Under the pieces are notes generated by a model that saw nothing but the letters and a program-made list of their open reading frames with translations, was not told the DNA's origin and searched no databases. The position numbers and the translations under genes were made by a program. From VXMF01 sp965206775 (GTDB taxonomy: Bacteria > Acidobacteriota > Terriglobia > Bryobacterales > UBA6623), in assembly GCA_965206775.1 (NCBI GenBank), contig CBDBKU010000001.1:434001-498000 (forward strand): a stretch of 64,000 nucleotides of DNA, given 5' to 3'. The first letter of the stretch is position 1. Each line of letters starts with the position of its first letter. Positions 37,200 through 45,217 of the stretch are shown here, in pieces.

Positions 37200-38672
37200 A
37201 TGCCGGGACAGTCCGAGGCAGAGCGGCGACAGGCGGGCGGGGACGTGCGCCTGGAGGACTTGCAAGCCGAGAACGAGCAGCTGCGGGCCACCCTCGAGCG
37301 CAAGGAGGCGGAGATTGCCGGCTTGCGGCAGCGCCTGGAGGAACTGGAGCGCCGAGTGGGGCTGAACAGCAGCAACAGCGGCAAGCCGCCGTCGAGCGAC
37401 GGGCCAGCCAAGCCGCCGGCGCAGCAGCGCACGAAGAGCCAGCGGGGCCGCTCCGGCAAGCGCTCGGGCGGGCAGCGGGGGCACAAGGGCTCGACCTTGC
37501 GCCAGACAGACAGCCCGGATCGGATCCAGACCCACCTGCCGCCGAGTTGCGGGGCGTGCTCGGCGCCGCTGGCGGCGGCCGACACGCAGGGCGAGCCCCT
37601 GCGGCGGCAGGTGTTCGACCTGCCCGCGCCCCAGCCTCCGGTGGTGACCGAGCATCAGGCGTTTGCCTGCCGCTGCGGATCCTGTGGCCGTGTGACGCGG
37701 GCGGCGTTCCCGGAAGGGGTGGGTGCGCCCGTGCAGTACGGCCCGCGGATCGCCGCCGTCGCGGTCTACCTGCAAAACGGGCACTTCCTGCCCGAAGAGC
37801 GCTTGGCAGAGGTCTTCCAGGACCTGTTCGGGGTCGCGGTTTGCTCCGCGACACTGGCGGGGATGACGCGCAAGGCGGCGGAGCGCTGGCGGAGCTGCAG
37901 CGAGCGCGTACGCGACATGATCGTGAGCCTGGACGGGGCGAAGCATCTGGACGAGACGGGCTTCCGGATCGGGGGGAAGACGCAGTGGCTGCATGTGATC
38001 AGCACGCGCTGGCTGACGTTCTACCGCACAAGCCCGCGGCGGGGCAGCCTGCTGGAGGGCCTGCGGGGCATTCTGGTGCACGATCACTGGAAGCCGTACT
38101 GCACCGTCCGGGACGTGCTGCACAGCCTGTGCAATGCGCATCATTTGCGAGAACTGCAAGCGCTAGTCGAGATCGACAGGGAGGACTGGGCGCGACGGAT
38201 GCAGCTGTTGCTCAGACGGGCGAACCGGGCGGTGAGGATGGCTCTCGAGCGGGGTGTTCCGCTGCCGCGGGCGCTGGTGGAGCAGATTCAGCGCCGCTAC
38301 GACCAGTGGGTCGGGGAAGCGCTGGCTTATCACGAGGCGCAGCCGCCGCTGCGACCGCCGCAGAAAGGTCGGCGGGGGCGCAAGAAGCGTCGGCCGGGAC
38401 ACAATCTCGCGTTGCGGCTGCGGGACCGCAAGCAAGACGTGCTGCGCTTCGTCAGCGATCCCGGTGTCCCCTTCACCAACAACCAGGCGGAGCAGGACCT
38501 GCGGATGATGAAGCTGCGCATGAAGATCTCCGGCGGGTTCCGGTCCGAGCAGGGAGCGCAGGATTTCGCCACGTTGCGCAGCGTGCTCTCGACCGCGCGG
38601 AAGCAAGGCCGCAACCGCATCGAGGCCCTCTTGCAAGGGCCGGAGGTCCTGCTCGCAGGACTGAAATTCTAG
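37200..38672 (+). CDS. IS66 family transposase (TnpC type)
   Basis: 490 residues. A coiled-coil/leucine-zipper N-terminus (RLEDLQAENEQLRATLERKE) leads to the IS66 signature LNSSNSGKPPSSDGPAKPP and SGGQRGHKGSTL. A CxxC zinc-binding region (CGACSAPL, CRCGSCGRV) follows. The DDE core shows KHLDETGFRIGGKTQWLH, ILVHDHWKPY and FTNNQAEQDLRMMKLRMKIS, ending with the C-terminal GGFRSEQGAQDFATLRSVLS. The length is usual for IS66 (about 500). It catalyses cut/copy transposition of the element. No frameshift is seen, so it may be active. Confidence 0.95.
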   Translation: MPGQSEAERRQAGGDVRLEDLQAENEQLRATLERKEAEIAGLRQRLEELERRVGLNSSNSGKPPSSDGPAKPPAQQRTKSQRGRSGKRSGGQRGHKGSTLRQTDSPDRIQTHLPPSCGACSAPLAAADTQGEPLRRQVFDLPAPQPPVVTEHQAFACRCGSCGRVTRAAFPEGVGAPVQYGPRIAAVAVYLQNGHFLPEERLAEVFQDLFGVAVCSATLAGMTRKAAERWRSCSERVRDMIVSLDGAKHLDETGFRIGGKTQWLHVISTRWLTFYRTSPRRGSLLEGLRGILVHDHWKPYCTVRDVLHSLCNAHHLRELQALVEIDREDWARRMQLLLRRANRAVRMALERGVPLPRALVEQIQRRYDQWVGEALAYHEAQPPLRPPQKGRRGRKKRRPGHNLALRLRDRKQDVLRFVSDPGVPFTNNQAEQDLRMMKLRMKISGGFRSEQGAQDFATLRSVLSTARKQGRNRIEALLQGPEVLLAGLKF

Positions 38673-38782
38673 CTGCCGCCCCGAGTCCCGATCGTCCGCC
38701 CCGGACTGCACCTTGTCAAGGCCGACGCACGCTCCACTCATCTAGTACTTGCGCAGGTCATCGGACCTACCTGGGCAGTTAC

Positions 38783-38790
38783 GAATCGGA
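38783..38790. repeat. IS66 target-site duplication, right copy
   Basis: GAATCGGA, identical to 36947-36954. Confidence 0.9.
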
Positions 38791-39007
38791 CCTTGCAGGG
38801 AACGTGCAGGACTGCTTCCCGCCAGCCCTGGATCGCCACGTCGCTCGGCCAATGGCTTCCGGCCGAGGTGATCATAGCCAGGATCGATTGTTCATGTGCC
38901 CGATGGAAGCTTGGCGACGAAACGATCAAGGCCGGTCGGCGTTTGACGGCCCGGCGATCCGTGAAAGGAAAGGGGACGACGACCACATCGAGCGACTCAA
39001 AGGTCAC
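38783..39007 (-). pseudogene. mazF: N-terminal part of a MazF/PemK-type toxin disrupted by IS66
   Basis: It starts at GTG 39007, overlapping the end of mazE by 11 bp. It encodes LDVVVVPFPFTDRRAVKRRP and ALIVSSPSFHRAHEQSILAM, the conserved MazF N-terminus, up to HVPCKVRF where the IS66 target duplication (38783-38790) begins. The remaining third of the protein is on the far side of the IS (36833-36946). The family cleaves mRNA at short sequences. Any translation product would run into IS sequence and lack the last strand and helix. Confidence 0.88.
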
Positions 39008-39221
39008 GCCACGCCTCTTCGTCCTCGGGGGAGATCCACTCGCTCAGAACCCTGGAGAGGCCCCGCAGGTAGTTGTCCTGCCCTGGTGTCACCTTGCGTA
39101 CCACCAGATGATCGCCCTCGATTTCGAAAGCGATTACATCGCCCTCCTCCAGGTGGGCCGCCTCACGGATGCCCTTGGGGATCGTCGTCTGTCCACGTGC
39201 GGTGATCTTGGCGAGTTCCAT
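38997..39221 (-). CDS. mazE: MazE/AbrB-type antitoxin
   Basis: 74 residues: MELAKITARGQTTIPKGIRE, then EEGDVIAFEIEGDHLVVRKV, the swapped-hairpin AbrB/MazE DNA-binding domain, and an acidic C-terminal tail (RVLSEWISPEDEEAWRDL) that would wrap the toxin. AAGGAA lies directly before the ATG, and TATAGT, a -10-like hexamer, is at 39245-39250 on the minus strand. The reading frame is intact although its toxin partner is broken by IS66. It may still autoregulate or neutralise related toxins. Confidence 0.88.
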   Translation of the reverse strand: MELAKITARGQTTIPKGIREAAHLEEGDVIAFEIEGDHLVVRKVTPGQDNYLRGLSRVLSEWISPEDEEAWRDL

Positions 39222-39452
39222 TTCCTTGCCGCAATGAAATTCTGACTATACAGATAGTAAGATCCAGCAAGGCAGAATGTGATCCCCTGCCGCCTGCCGT
39301 GCCCATTCAGTCCCCGTCGCTAGCCATCTCGCCGACCGCACGTCACTGCTCCCACACCGCCGACCCGGGGTCATTCGCTTGGCCACGAAGCGGCGGTTTC
39401 ACCCATAGCCTACGATTCCGCGGAACTTGCATTGACGATCTAGCTGGTCATA

Positions 39453-39743
39453 TTGATGTATGACAATAGAGGGGTATTGCATACGACAGACCTGCGCAAG
39501 GTCGGCGGTTCCATCGTGCTTGCGGTACCCCCGGCCCTTCTCGACCTCCTGAAGCTCGGGGTCGGGATCAAGGTGGATATCGACCTGGAAAACGGTCGCC
39601 TGACAATTGAGCGCAAGGCATGTCCGAGCTACTCACTCGATGAGCTTCTGGCACAGTGCGGCGAGGCCGATGTCTTGTCCGCCGAGGACCGTGCGTGGGT
39701 TGACGCGAAGCCGGTTGGCAACGAGCTGATGGCAACGAGCTGA
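39453..39743 (+). CDS. MazE/PemI/ChpS-type antitoxin of a second module
   Basis: 96 residues. THTTDLRKVGGS-type start (HTTDLRKVGGSIVLAVPPAL) and VDIDLENGRLTIERKA form an AbrB-fold N-terminus. SYSLDELLAQCGEADVLSAE and the following VDAKPVGNEL is the toxin-binding tail typical of ChpS/PemI antitoxins. It is intact. The toxin frame begins 4 bp after its stop. It lies only 231 bp from, and divergent to, the mazE gene on the opposite strand. Confidence 0.85.
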   Translation: MMYDNRGVLHTTDLRKVGGSIVLAVPPALLDLLKLGVGIKVDIDLENGRLTIERKACPSYSLDELLAQCGEADVLSAEDRAWVDAKPVGNELMATS

Positions 39744-39747
39744 TGTA

Positions 39748-40080
39748 GTGGAGCGGGCCGGGATCTGGCTTGTCAGCCTTGATCCCGCTGCCGGCCATGA
39801 ACAGCGGGGCACCTAGACGGTACTGATCGTATCCCCTGCACCGTTCAACAAGCTGACTGGGATGCCGGTAGTCCTGCCCATCACCACGGGTGGGAGCTTC
39901 GCACGTAGGCGTGGCTTCGCAGTTTCTCTTGGCGGCGCAGGCACCGGAACGACAGGTGTGATCCGCTGCGACCAGCCTCGCGCCCTCGATCTCGGCGCCA
40001 GGAAGGGGAGTCACGTCGACATCGTTCCCGAGCAAGTCATGGACGAAGTGCTTGCCCGCCTCGCTACCATCTTTGAATAG
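39748..40080 (+). pseudogene. ChpB/MazF-type toxin with an in-frame nonsense codon
   Basis: From GTG 39748 the frame reads AGIWLVSLDPAAGHEQRGT, then TAG (39814-39816), then TVLIVSPAPFNKLTGMPVVL, PITTGGSFARRRGFAVSL, RCDQPRALDLGARKGSHVDI and VPEQVMDEVLARLATIFE to the stop at 40080. Apart from the TAG the 111-codon frame is continuous and matches the whole toxin. The position of the TAG is normally an arginine or lysine just before the PVLIVSP strand. The toxin is therefore inactivated by one nonsense change while the upstream antitoxin is retained. A restart at ATG 39862 would lack the N-terminal third. Confidence 0.88.
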
Positions 40081-40388
40081 ACTGCGTTACAGTGCTCAGG
40101 AAAAGCCCGTGCAACCAAGGGGCGCTATATTCGTGCGGACTCTCTCGATCGGCAGCCCTTGATACTCACCACTCCCTTGATAAGTATGCAAACCCGTGCT
40201 ACTTGCTTGGCATTCACAAGTAACTTCTCTTCGGAATGTAAGTCAGAAATTCGAAATTAACTCTCGTTTCTGGGGTTTCAACTAGTTTATTTAATCATTT
40301 AATTAGAGCGATTTATATGGATTCATATTCCTATTTTATCGCTAACAACGCCTCTTGTAACCCACTGCCATCCCCTATGTGCTAGGGA
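40081..40388. other. AT-rich intergenic stretch upstream of the integrase remnant
   Basis: About 300 bp; the part from ~40190 to 40350 is strikingly AT-rich compared with its neighbours (for example TTTATTTAATCATTTAATTA). It may be the promoter or attachment region of a lost integrative element. No gene is seen. Confidence 0.5.
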
Positions 40389-40583
40389 ATGGATAGTATA
40401 ACGAACCTGCCCCGGACCCCCCGGAATTCCAAGCCCAATGGCCACCATCCCGACAAGGCCCTCTCGGCCGCCTTCGTGCGCTCGGCCCCGCCAGGGCGGC
40501 AGGTGGACGGCAACGGCTTGTACCTCTACGTCCAGCCGACCGGAACCTGCAGCGGGATTCAGCGGCTCGTCATCCGGGCCTGA
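40389..40583 (+). pseudogene. Truncated tyrosine integrase, N-terminal arm-binding domain (DUF4102-like)
   Basis: 64 codons containing ALSAAFVRSAPPGRQVDGNG, then LYLYVQPTGTCSGIQRLVIR. This is the arm-DNA-binding domain of P4-type/DUF4102 integrases (normally DGNGLYL, then SWIQR). The frame stops at 40581-40583 with no core-binding or catalytic domain following. It is a remnant of an integrative element. Confidence 0.75.
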
Positions 40584-40930
40584 AGAATGACATCACGCTA
40601 CGGAGCCTGCAGCGAGCGGCAGCTACAGTCGGGCGCCGAGTGAACATCGAACTGGCTCAGGAAGCCGCATCCCAAGTCAGGATGGCGCCCGAGTCGCTTG
40701 GAGTCGTTCCCCTCGGCCGGGCGGGTTCTGGCCAGTGGCGTCCAGGCCGACTCAGCATCCCGGCGTGCCGGAAAGGGAATCATTGGCCAGCGCCTCGCTG
40801 AAGTCGGCAGCCCAACATCGATCAGAGTCCTTACGTGCTGCTCGGCGGGGATGCGCCTGAGCCTCCCTGACCCTTCGCATCGAGGTAGTAAGGGCATTGG
40901 CCGCGAGGCCGCGTATACTGCCGGTCATCG
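40584..40930. other. Intergenic stretch between the integrase remnant and the wHTH gene
   Basis: About 350 bp. It probably includes the promoter of the downstream cluster, but no clear -35/-10 pair was recognised. No gene is supported. Confidence 0.45.
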
Positions 40931-42307
40931 ATGCGATCGTCCCCCGGCACGCCCCGCTACCGGTTCTCCGGTCACACTCTGTCGCTCGCCCGCAGGACGC
41001 TCGTCCGCGACGGTCGGGAGTTGCCGTTGATCCCGCGCTGCTTCGACCTGCTCGTCCTGCTCATCGAACGGCGGAACGAGGCAGTGTCCAGGCGTGACAT
41101 CCTCGACGCAGTCTGGAGCGACGTGGTGGTCACCGACGGTGCTCTGAGCCAGGCAGTCCGGATCCTTCGACGCACGCTCGGCGACGATCCGCGCGAGCCG
41201 ACTTTCATCCGCACGGTGTCGCGGCACGGCTATCGCTTCGTCTGCGACGACGTCGTAGCAGAGCCGGACGAGGGACCGTCCGAGCCCGTGCGGGCCGCCA
41301 CGCTGGAACCCGGCGCGAACGTCTCCTTCGACCAGGCCTTCGAGGCGTTGCTCGACGACGGTTCCGACGACGCCGAGAAAGCGGACGTCAGGCGGCGACA
41401 AGCCGCCGAGACTCTGCACCATCTGGGCACGGCGGAAGCTCTCGACCGGCTCAACCGCAGAAAGGGGCACGCCGTGGCCCGCGCTTACTTGCGCGAGACC
41501 CGCTGGGACGTCCCGGCTGCGGGGCCGGTTCCGCTGTTCGGGCATCCGGGTTGGCTTGCTGCTGCGAGAATTCTCTTCTTGCTTCGCGTCAGACGCGTGG
41601 CCGGGCTGGCCGGGCGCCGGTGGATGGCCTCGGCAGCCGGTGGAGCGGCCGCCGGGGCGATCGCCGGTTTCCTCGGCGGCCTCGTTCTCCGCTTCGGACC
41701 CGGGTCGACGGCGGGCAATGGCGTGCTGCCGATGCTGCCGCTTCTGGGAACGGCGATCGGCGGTGTCGCGGCCGCGGGGGTCGGGGCCGGTCTGGCTGCT
41801 GCGGAAGCCGCCTTTCGCGCGCGGCGGGGCCTGGCCCTCGCCGCAGCCGGGGCGTCGAGCGGTCTGGCGGTCGGCGCGACCGCCCACCTCCTGGGACGCC
41901 TCGTGCTCGAGGGTCTGTTCGGTCAAGATCTCTCGCCGCTGACCGGCGCCGTGGAAGGTCTGGTCCTCGGTGGAGCGGTCGGGCTGGGATACGGGCTGGC
42001 CACGCCGACCCCAGAGGGCGGCATGGCCACCCCGCATGGGGTTGCCCGGGTTCGCGTCGCCCTCCTGACGGGGCTCGCCTGCGCGCTGGCCGCCGGGATG
42101 CTCGGTTGGAGCGGCCGCTTCTTAGGGGCGATGAGCCTCGATTTCATGGCGCAGAGCTTCCCCGGCTCGCAGGTCGCCCTCGCGCCATTGGCCCGCCTGC
42201 TCGGTGAGCACGAGCCGGGAGTCGTGACCAGGGTCGCGATCAGCGGCTTCGAGGGCCTGATGTTCGGCTCGGGCCTGGCCGCCGGGCTGACCAAGAGGCC
42301 CCGCTGA
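40931..42307 (+). CDS. Winged-helix (OmpR/CadC-type) regulator with a C-terminal membrane domain
   Basis: 458 residues. Residues ~10-107 are a Trans_reg_C winged helix: YRFSGHTLSLARRTLVRDGR, LLVLLIERRNEAVSRRDIL, WSDVVVTDGALSQAVRILRR and FIRTVSRHGYRFVCDD. A linker (110-190) leads to a glycine/alanine-rich region with about six to eight hydrophobic segments (190-450), for example ASAAGGAAAGAIAGFLGGLV. CadC-like membrane-tethered regulators are expanded in Acidobacteriota. It is the first gene of a plus-strand set (yjbQ, radical SAM, uppS) and may control it; the signal sensed is unknown. GC content here is visibly higher than in the flanking TA region. Confidence 0.82.
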   Translation: MRSSPGTPRYRFSGHTLSLARRTLVRDGRELPLIPRCFDLLVLLIERRNEAVSRRDILDAVWSDVVVTDGALSQAVRILRRTLGDDPREPTFIRTVSRHGYRFVCDDVVAEPDEGPSEPVRAATLEPGANVSFDQAFEALLDDGSDDAEKADVRRRQAAETLHHLGTAEALDRLNRRKGHAVARAYLRETRWDVPAAGPVPLFGHPGWLAAARILFLLRVRRVAGLAGRRWMASAAGGAAAGAIAGFLGGLVLRFGPGSTAGNGVLPMLPLLGTAIGGVAAAGVGAGLAAAEAAFRARRGLALAAAGASSGLAVGATAHLLGRLVLEGLFGQDLSPLTGAVEGLVLGGAVGLGYGLATPTPEGGMATPHGVARVRVALLTGLACALAAGMLGWSGRFLGAMSLDFMAQSFPGSQVALAPLARLLGEHEPGVVTRVAISGFEGLMFGSGLAAGLTKRPR

Positions 42308-42439
42308 GCCCGTTTCGGCCGCATTCAGCGGAATATCACCAAACCCTCACTTCTCGCTCATGTCTCCGGGCGGCCGTCTGCCGATACTGACCACGAGCGA
42401 ATCCGATCGCGGCTCAGCCGCCGACAAGAAGCGAGAACG

Positions 42440-42994
42440 ATGGCGTTACGACATTCCCTCCGGCCCGCCCCCCAATCCGCCTGGGCCGTCGCCCACGAGC
42501 GCCTGGCGCTCGGGACCCGAGAGCCCCAGCAGTTCATCGACATCACCGACCGGGTGCTCTGTTGCGCGCGCCTCTCCGGCGTCAGCGACGGCATGGTGAC
42601 GGTGCAGTCTCTGCACACCACGGCTGCGATCTTGGTCAACGAGAACGAGCCCCTCCTGCTCGACGACCTGGGTCGGGTCCTTGCCACCTGGGCGCCGGCC
42701 GACGCGCGATACTCCCACGACGATTTCGAGCGCCGGACGGCCAACATGACACCCGACGAGCGGCCCAACGGCCACGCCCATGCACGTGCGATGGCCCTGC
42801 AGACCTCGACCACGCTGGCGGTGATCGGCGGCGAGGTCCAGCTCGGCACGTGGCAGCGGATCTTCCTGGTCGAACTCGACGGACCGCGCTCGCGCGAGGT
42901 CGTCGTCACCGCAGCAGGCCTCCTGGGAGCCTGGCCGCGGCAGCGCCCCGTCCTGCGCTCGGTGCTGCCGGAGCTCGTCGAGGAGCCAGCGTGA
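42440..42994 (+). CDS. yjbQ: YjbQ/UPF0047 family protein (secondary thiamine-phosphate synthase-like)
   Basis: 184 residues from ATG 42440, somewhat longer than the usual ~140 because of an N-terminal extension. Conserved parts: FIDITDRVLCCARLSGVSDG, VTVQSLHTTAAILVNENEP, then RPNGHAHARAMALQTSTTLA and GTWQRIFLVELDGPRSREVV; the histidines around HTT and NGHAHA form the metal site of the family. E. coli YjbQ can rescue thiamine-phosphate synthase loss, but the in vivo role of the family is unclear. It overlaps the radical SAM gene by 4 bp (GTGA), indicating coupled translation. Confidence 0.9.
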   Translation: MALRHSLRPAPQSAWAVAHERLALGTREPQQFIDITDRVLCCARLSGVSDGMVTVQSLHTTAAILVNENEPLLLDDLGRVLATWAPADARYSHDDFERRTANMTPDERPNGHAHARAMALQTSTTLAVIGGEVQLGTWQRIFLVELDGPRSREVVVTAAGLLGAWPRQRPVLRSVLPELVEEPA

Positions 42995-44427
42995 AGGTCA
43001 AGATGATCCTCCCGGCGCTGACCGAAGCGAAGAGCCCCTTCTTCCGTCCGATCAAGTACTCGCTATTCCCCCCGCTGGGACTGGCGACGCTCGCAGGGTA
43101 CCTGCGCGACGACGATGAGGTCGTCATGCAGGACGAGCACGTGGAAAAGCTCGAGCTGGACGACGAGCCGGACCTGGTCGTGATCCAAGTCTACATTACC
43201 TCCGCCCGACGGGCCTACGAACTCGCCGATCGCTACCGCCGCAAGGGTGCCTGGGTCGCGCTCGGCGGCCTTCACGTGACATCGCTCCCCGAGGAGGCCA
43301 CGCACCATGCGGACAGCATCTTCCTCGGCCCGGGCGAGGACACCTGGCCCGTATTTCTCGACGACTTTCGCGCCGGCCGTCCGAAGCCGCTCTACCGCTC
43401 GACGGTGCGTACGCTGGACAGTCTTCCAAGCATCCGGCGCGACCTGATCAAGCGCTCGCACTACCTCGTGCCGAACTCGATCGTTGTTTCCCGCGGCTGC
43501 CCGCACGTCTGCGACTTTTGCTACAAGCAGGCTTTCTTCGATGGCGGCCGCGGCTTCTATACGCAGAGGGTCGAGGACGCTCTGGCCGAGATCGAGCGGC
43601 TGCCGGGACGCCACCTCTACTTCCTTGACGACCATCTGCTCGGAAACGCCCGCTTCGCCTCGGATCTGTTCGAAGGGATGAGTGGGATGGGACGGTTATG
43701 GCAAGCGGCTGGCACCGTCCAGTCTGTGCTTCGTGCGGGATTGCTCGAGCAGGCGGTGGCGGCCGGGCTGCGCAGCCTCTTCGTCGGCTTCGAGACACTG
43801 AATCCAGATAGCCTGAAGGCCCAACGCAAGTACCAGAACCTGCGCCGCGACTACGGAGCGGCGGTGCGACGTCTGCACGACCTTGGCGTAATGGTCAACG
43901 GCAGCTTCGTCTTCGGCATGGATGAGGACGACCCGTCCGTTTTCGAGCGGACCGTCGAGTGGGCGATCCGGCACGGTATCGAGACGGCGACGTTTCACAT
44001 CCTCACGCCTTACCCGGGCACTGCGCTTTACCAGCGCATGGAGGCCGAAGGCCGGTTGCTCCACCGCGACTGGGATCTCTACGACACGCGCCACGTCGTC
44101 TTCCGCACCCGCGGCATGAGCGCCGAGGTGCTGGAGTCCGGCTATTGGCGGGCCTACCGCGACTTCTACCGCTGGGGCTCCATCCTGCGCGGCGCGTTGA
44201 GCAAGGGCCATCCCGTTGCCGCGTTCCGCCACTGCGCCTACGCCGCCGGCTGGAAGAAGTTCGAGCCGCTCTGGGACTGGGCCATTCGCACCCGGCAGGT
44301 GCTACGCATGCGTCCCGCCTTGGAGCAGATCCTGCGAGGCTTCGGCCGGCAAGCGGAGCACGCCACGCCTCGCCGCGACACTGGCGCCCCGCGCGAGCCC
44401 GGGACCGCCCGGCGTGAGGCGGCGTGA
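42991..44427 (+). CDS. Cobalamin-type (B12-binding-like) radical SAM enzyme
   Basis: 478 residues; GTG 42991 overlaps the yjbQ stop (GTGA). Residues ~1-140 resemble the B12-binding-like N-domain of BchE/HpnJ-type enzymes (KYSLFPPLGLATLAGYLRDD, WVALGGLHVTSLPEEATHHA, FLGPGEDTWPVFL), without an obvious DxHxxG loop. The radical SAM cluster motif CPHVCDFC is at residues 170-177 (Cys170, 174, 177), followed by HLYFLDDHLLGN, SLFVGFETLNPDSLKAQRKY, MVNGSFVFGMDEDDPSVF and TFHILTPYPGTALYQRM. The C-terminal ~100 residues are basic. The enzyme probably modifies a lipid or prenyl chain given the adjacent cis-prenyltransferase; this is inference. Confidence 0.88.
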   Translation: MKVKMILPALTEAKSPFFRPIKYSLFPPLGLATLAGYLRDDDEVVMQDEHVEKLELDDEPDLVVIQVYITSARRAYELADRYRRKGAWVALGGLHVTSLPEEATHHADSIFLGPGEDTWPVFLDDFRAGRPKPLYRSTVRTLDSLPSIRRDLIKRSHYLVPNSIVVSRGCPHVCDFCYKQAFFDGGRGFYTQRVEDALAEIERLPGRHLYFLDDHLLGNARFASDLFEGMSGMGRLWQAAGTVQSVLRAGLLEQAVAAGLRSLFVGFETLNPDSLKAQRKYQNLRRDYGAAVRRLHDLGVMVNGSFVFGMDEDDPSVFERTVEWAIRHGIETATFHILTPYPGTALYQRMEAEGRLLHRDWDLYDTRHVVFRTRGMSAEVLESGYWRAYRDFYRWGSILRGALSKGHPVAAFRHCAYAAGWKKFEPLWDWAIRTRQVLRMRPALEQILRGFGRQAEHATPRRDTGAPREPGTARREAA

Positions 44428-44428
44428 G

Positions 44429-45217
44429 ATGGATCGACCGGCAAACGGCGGCCTGCACGTGGGCTTGATCATGGATGGCAATGGCCGCTGGGCCCGCGCC
44501 CGCGGGCTGCCTCGGACGGAGGGTCACGGGCGCGGGGCCGACGCCGTGCGACGCGTTGTGGAAGCGGCACCTGGGCTCGGCATCACGACGCTGACGCTCT
44601 ACGCCTTTTCTGCCGACAACTGGCAACGGCCAGCTGCCGAGGTGTCAACGCTAATGACGTTGCTGGAGTCCTTTCTCGTCCGGGAGCGCATCAACTGTCG
44701 CCGGCAGGGCGTGCGGCTCGCATTGATCGGCCGGCGAGACCGCCTGTCTCCCGCGCTGACTCGTGCGATCGAGGAGACGGAGCGCGCGACACGCGAGGGT
44801 ACCCGGCTCTACCTGCGGTTGGCTGTGGACTACTCGGCACGCTCGGCGATCCTTGCCGCGGCAGGCACGCTGAGGTCGGACGAATGCTGCGACGAGCACA
44901 GCTTCCTGCGACAGGTCAACCGCGCGTGTCACTCCGATCCGGAAACACCGTCGGTCGATCTCGTGATCCGCACGAGCGGCGAGCAGCGCCTGAGCGACTT
45001 CCTGCTATTCGAGTCGGCCTATGCAGAGCTCTTGTTCATCGAAACGTTGTGGCCGGACTTCGGCGGCGAGGATCTGCGCCGGGCGGTCGAGGCGTTTCGG
45101 CGCCGCGAGCGTCGCTACGGGGGCCTCACCCCGGAAAAAGGTGATCCGGGCGGCGAATTGCCTCTGCGGAATACCGAGGTATGTAACGCCCAGCTGCCAA
45201 CTAGGGGGCTCCGATGA
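44429..45217 (+). CDS. uppS: Isoprenyl (undecaprenyl/cis-polyprenyl) diphosphate synthase
   Basis: 262 residues from ATG 44429, one base after the radical SAM stop. Full UppS motifs: HVGLIMDGNGRWARARGLPR (catalytic Asp16), TEGHGRGADAVRRVVEAA, TLYAFSADNWQRPAAEV, LRLAVDYSARSAILAAA and VDLVIRTSGEQRLSDFLLFE with SAYAELLFIETLWPDF. It condenses isopentenyl diphosphate in cis onto an allylic primer to make the lipid carrier. The fourth motif has D where N is usual (RLSDFLL against RISNFLL). Its clustering with a radical SAM enzyme rather than cdsA/dxr suggests a dedicated, perhaps second, copy. A candidate terminator follows 110 bp later. Confidence 0.93.
   Translation: MDRPANGGLHVGLIMDGNGRWARARGLPRTEGHGRGADAVRRVVEAAPGLGITTLTLYAFSADNWQRPAAEVSTLMTLLESFLVRERINCRRQGVRLALIGRRDRLSPALTRAIEETERATREGTRLYLRLAVDYSARSAILAAAGTLRSDECCDEHSFLRQVNRACHSDPETPSVDLVIRTSGEQRLSDFLLFESAYAELLFIETLWPDFGGEDLRRAVEAFRRRERRYGGLTPEKGDPGGELPLRNTEVCNAQLPTRGLR

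Larger units (their letters stand above)
36955..38782 (+). mobile_element. IS66-family insertion sequence, single-ORF type (1828 bp)
   Basis: Both ends are defined: the left begins GTAACTGCCCAGGTAC (36955-36970), and the right ends with CTACCTGGGCAGTTAC (38767-38782), which matches its reverse complement at 15 of 16 positions. The element is flanked by perfect 8-bp duplications (GAATCGGA). It carries only a TnpC-type transposase and no TnpA/TnpB, like the ISBst12 subgroup. It is inserted in the mazF toxin gene. Intact ends, exact duplication and an uninterrupted transposase indicate recent insertion. Confidence 0.93.

Noticed and set aside
37100..39205. A 701-codon frame across the IS66 element and mazE region
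   Set aside because: It is the antisense/alternate-frame shadow of the transposase, rich in G, A and R and without domains; the transposase frame carries all IS66 motifs.
42562..44427. A 621-codon open frame containing the radical SAM enzyme
   Set aside because: The first 143 codons are an arginine-rich shadow of yjbQ in another frame; the true start is GTG 42991, which overlaps the yjbQ stop.
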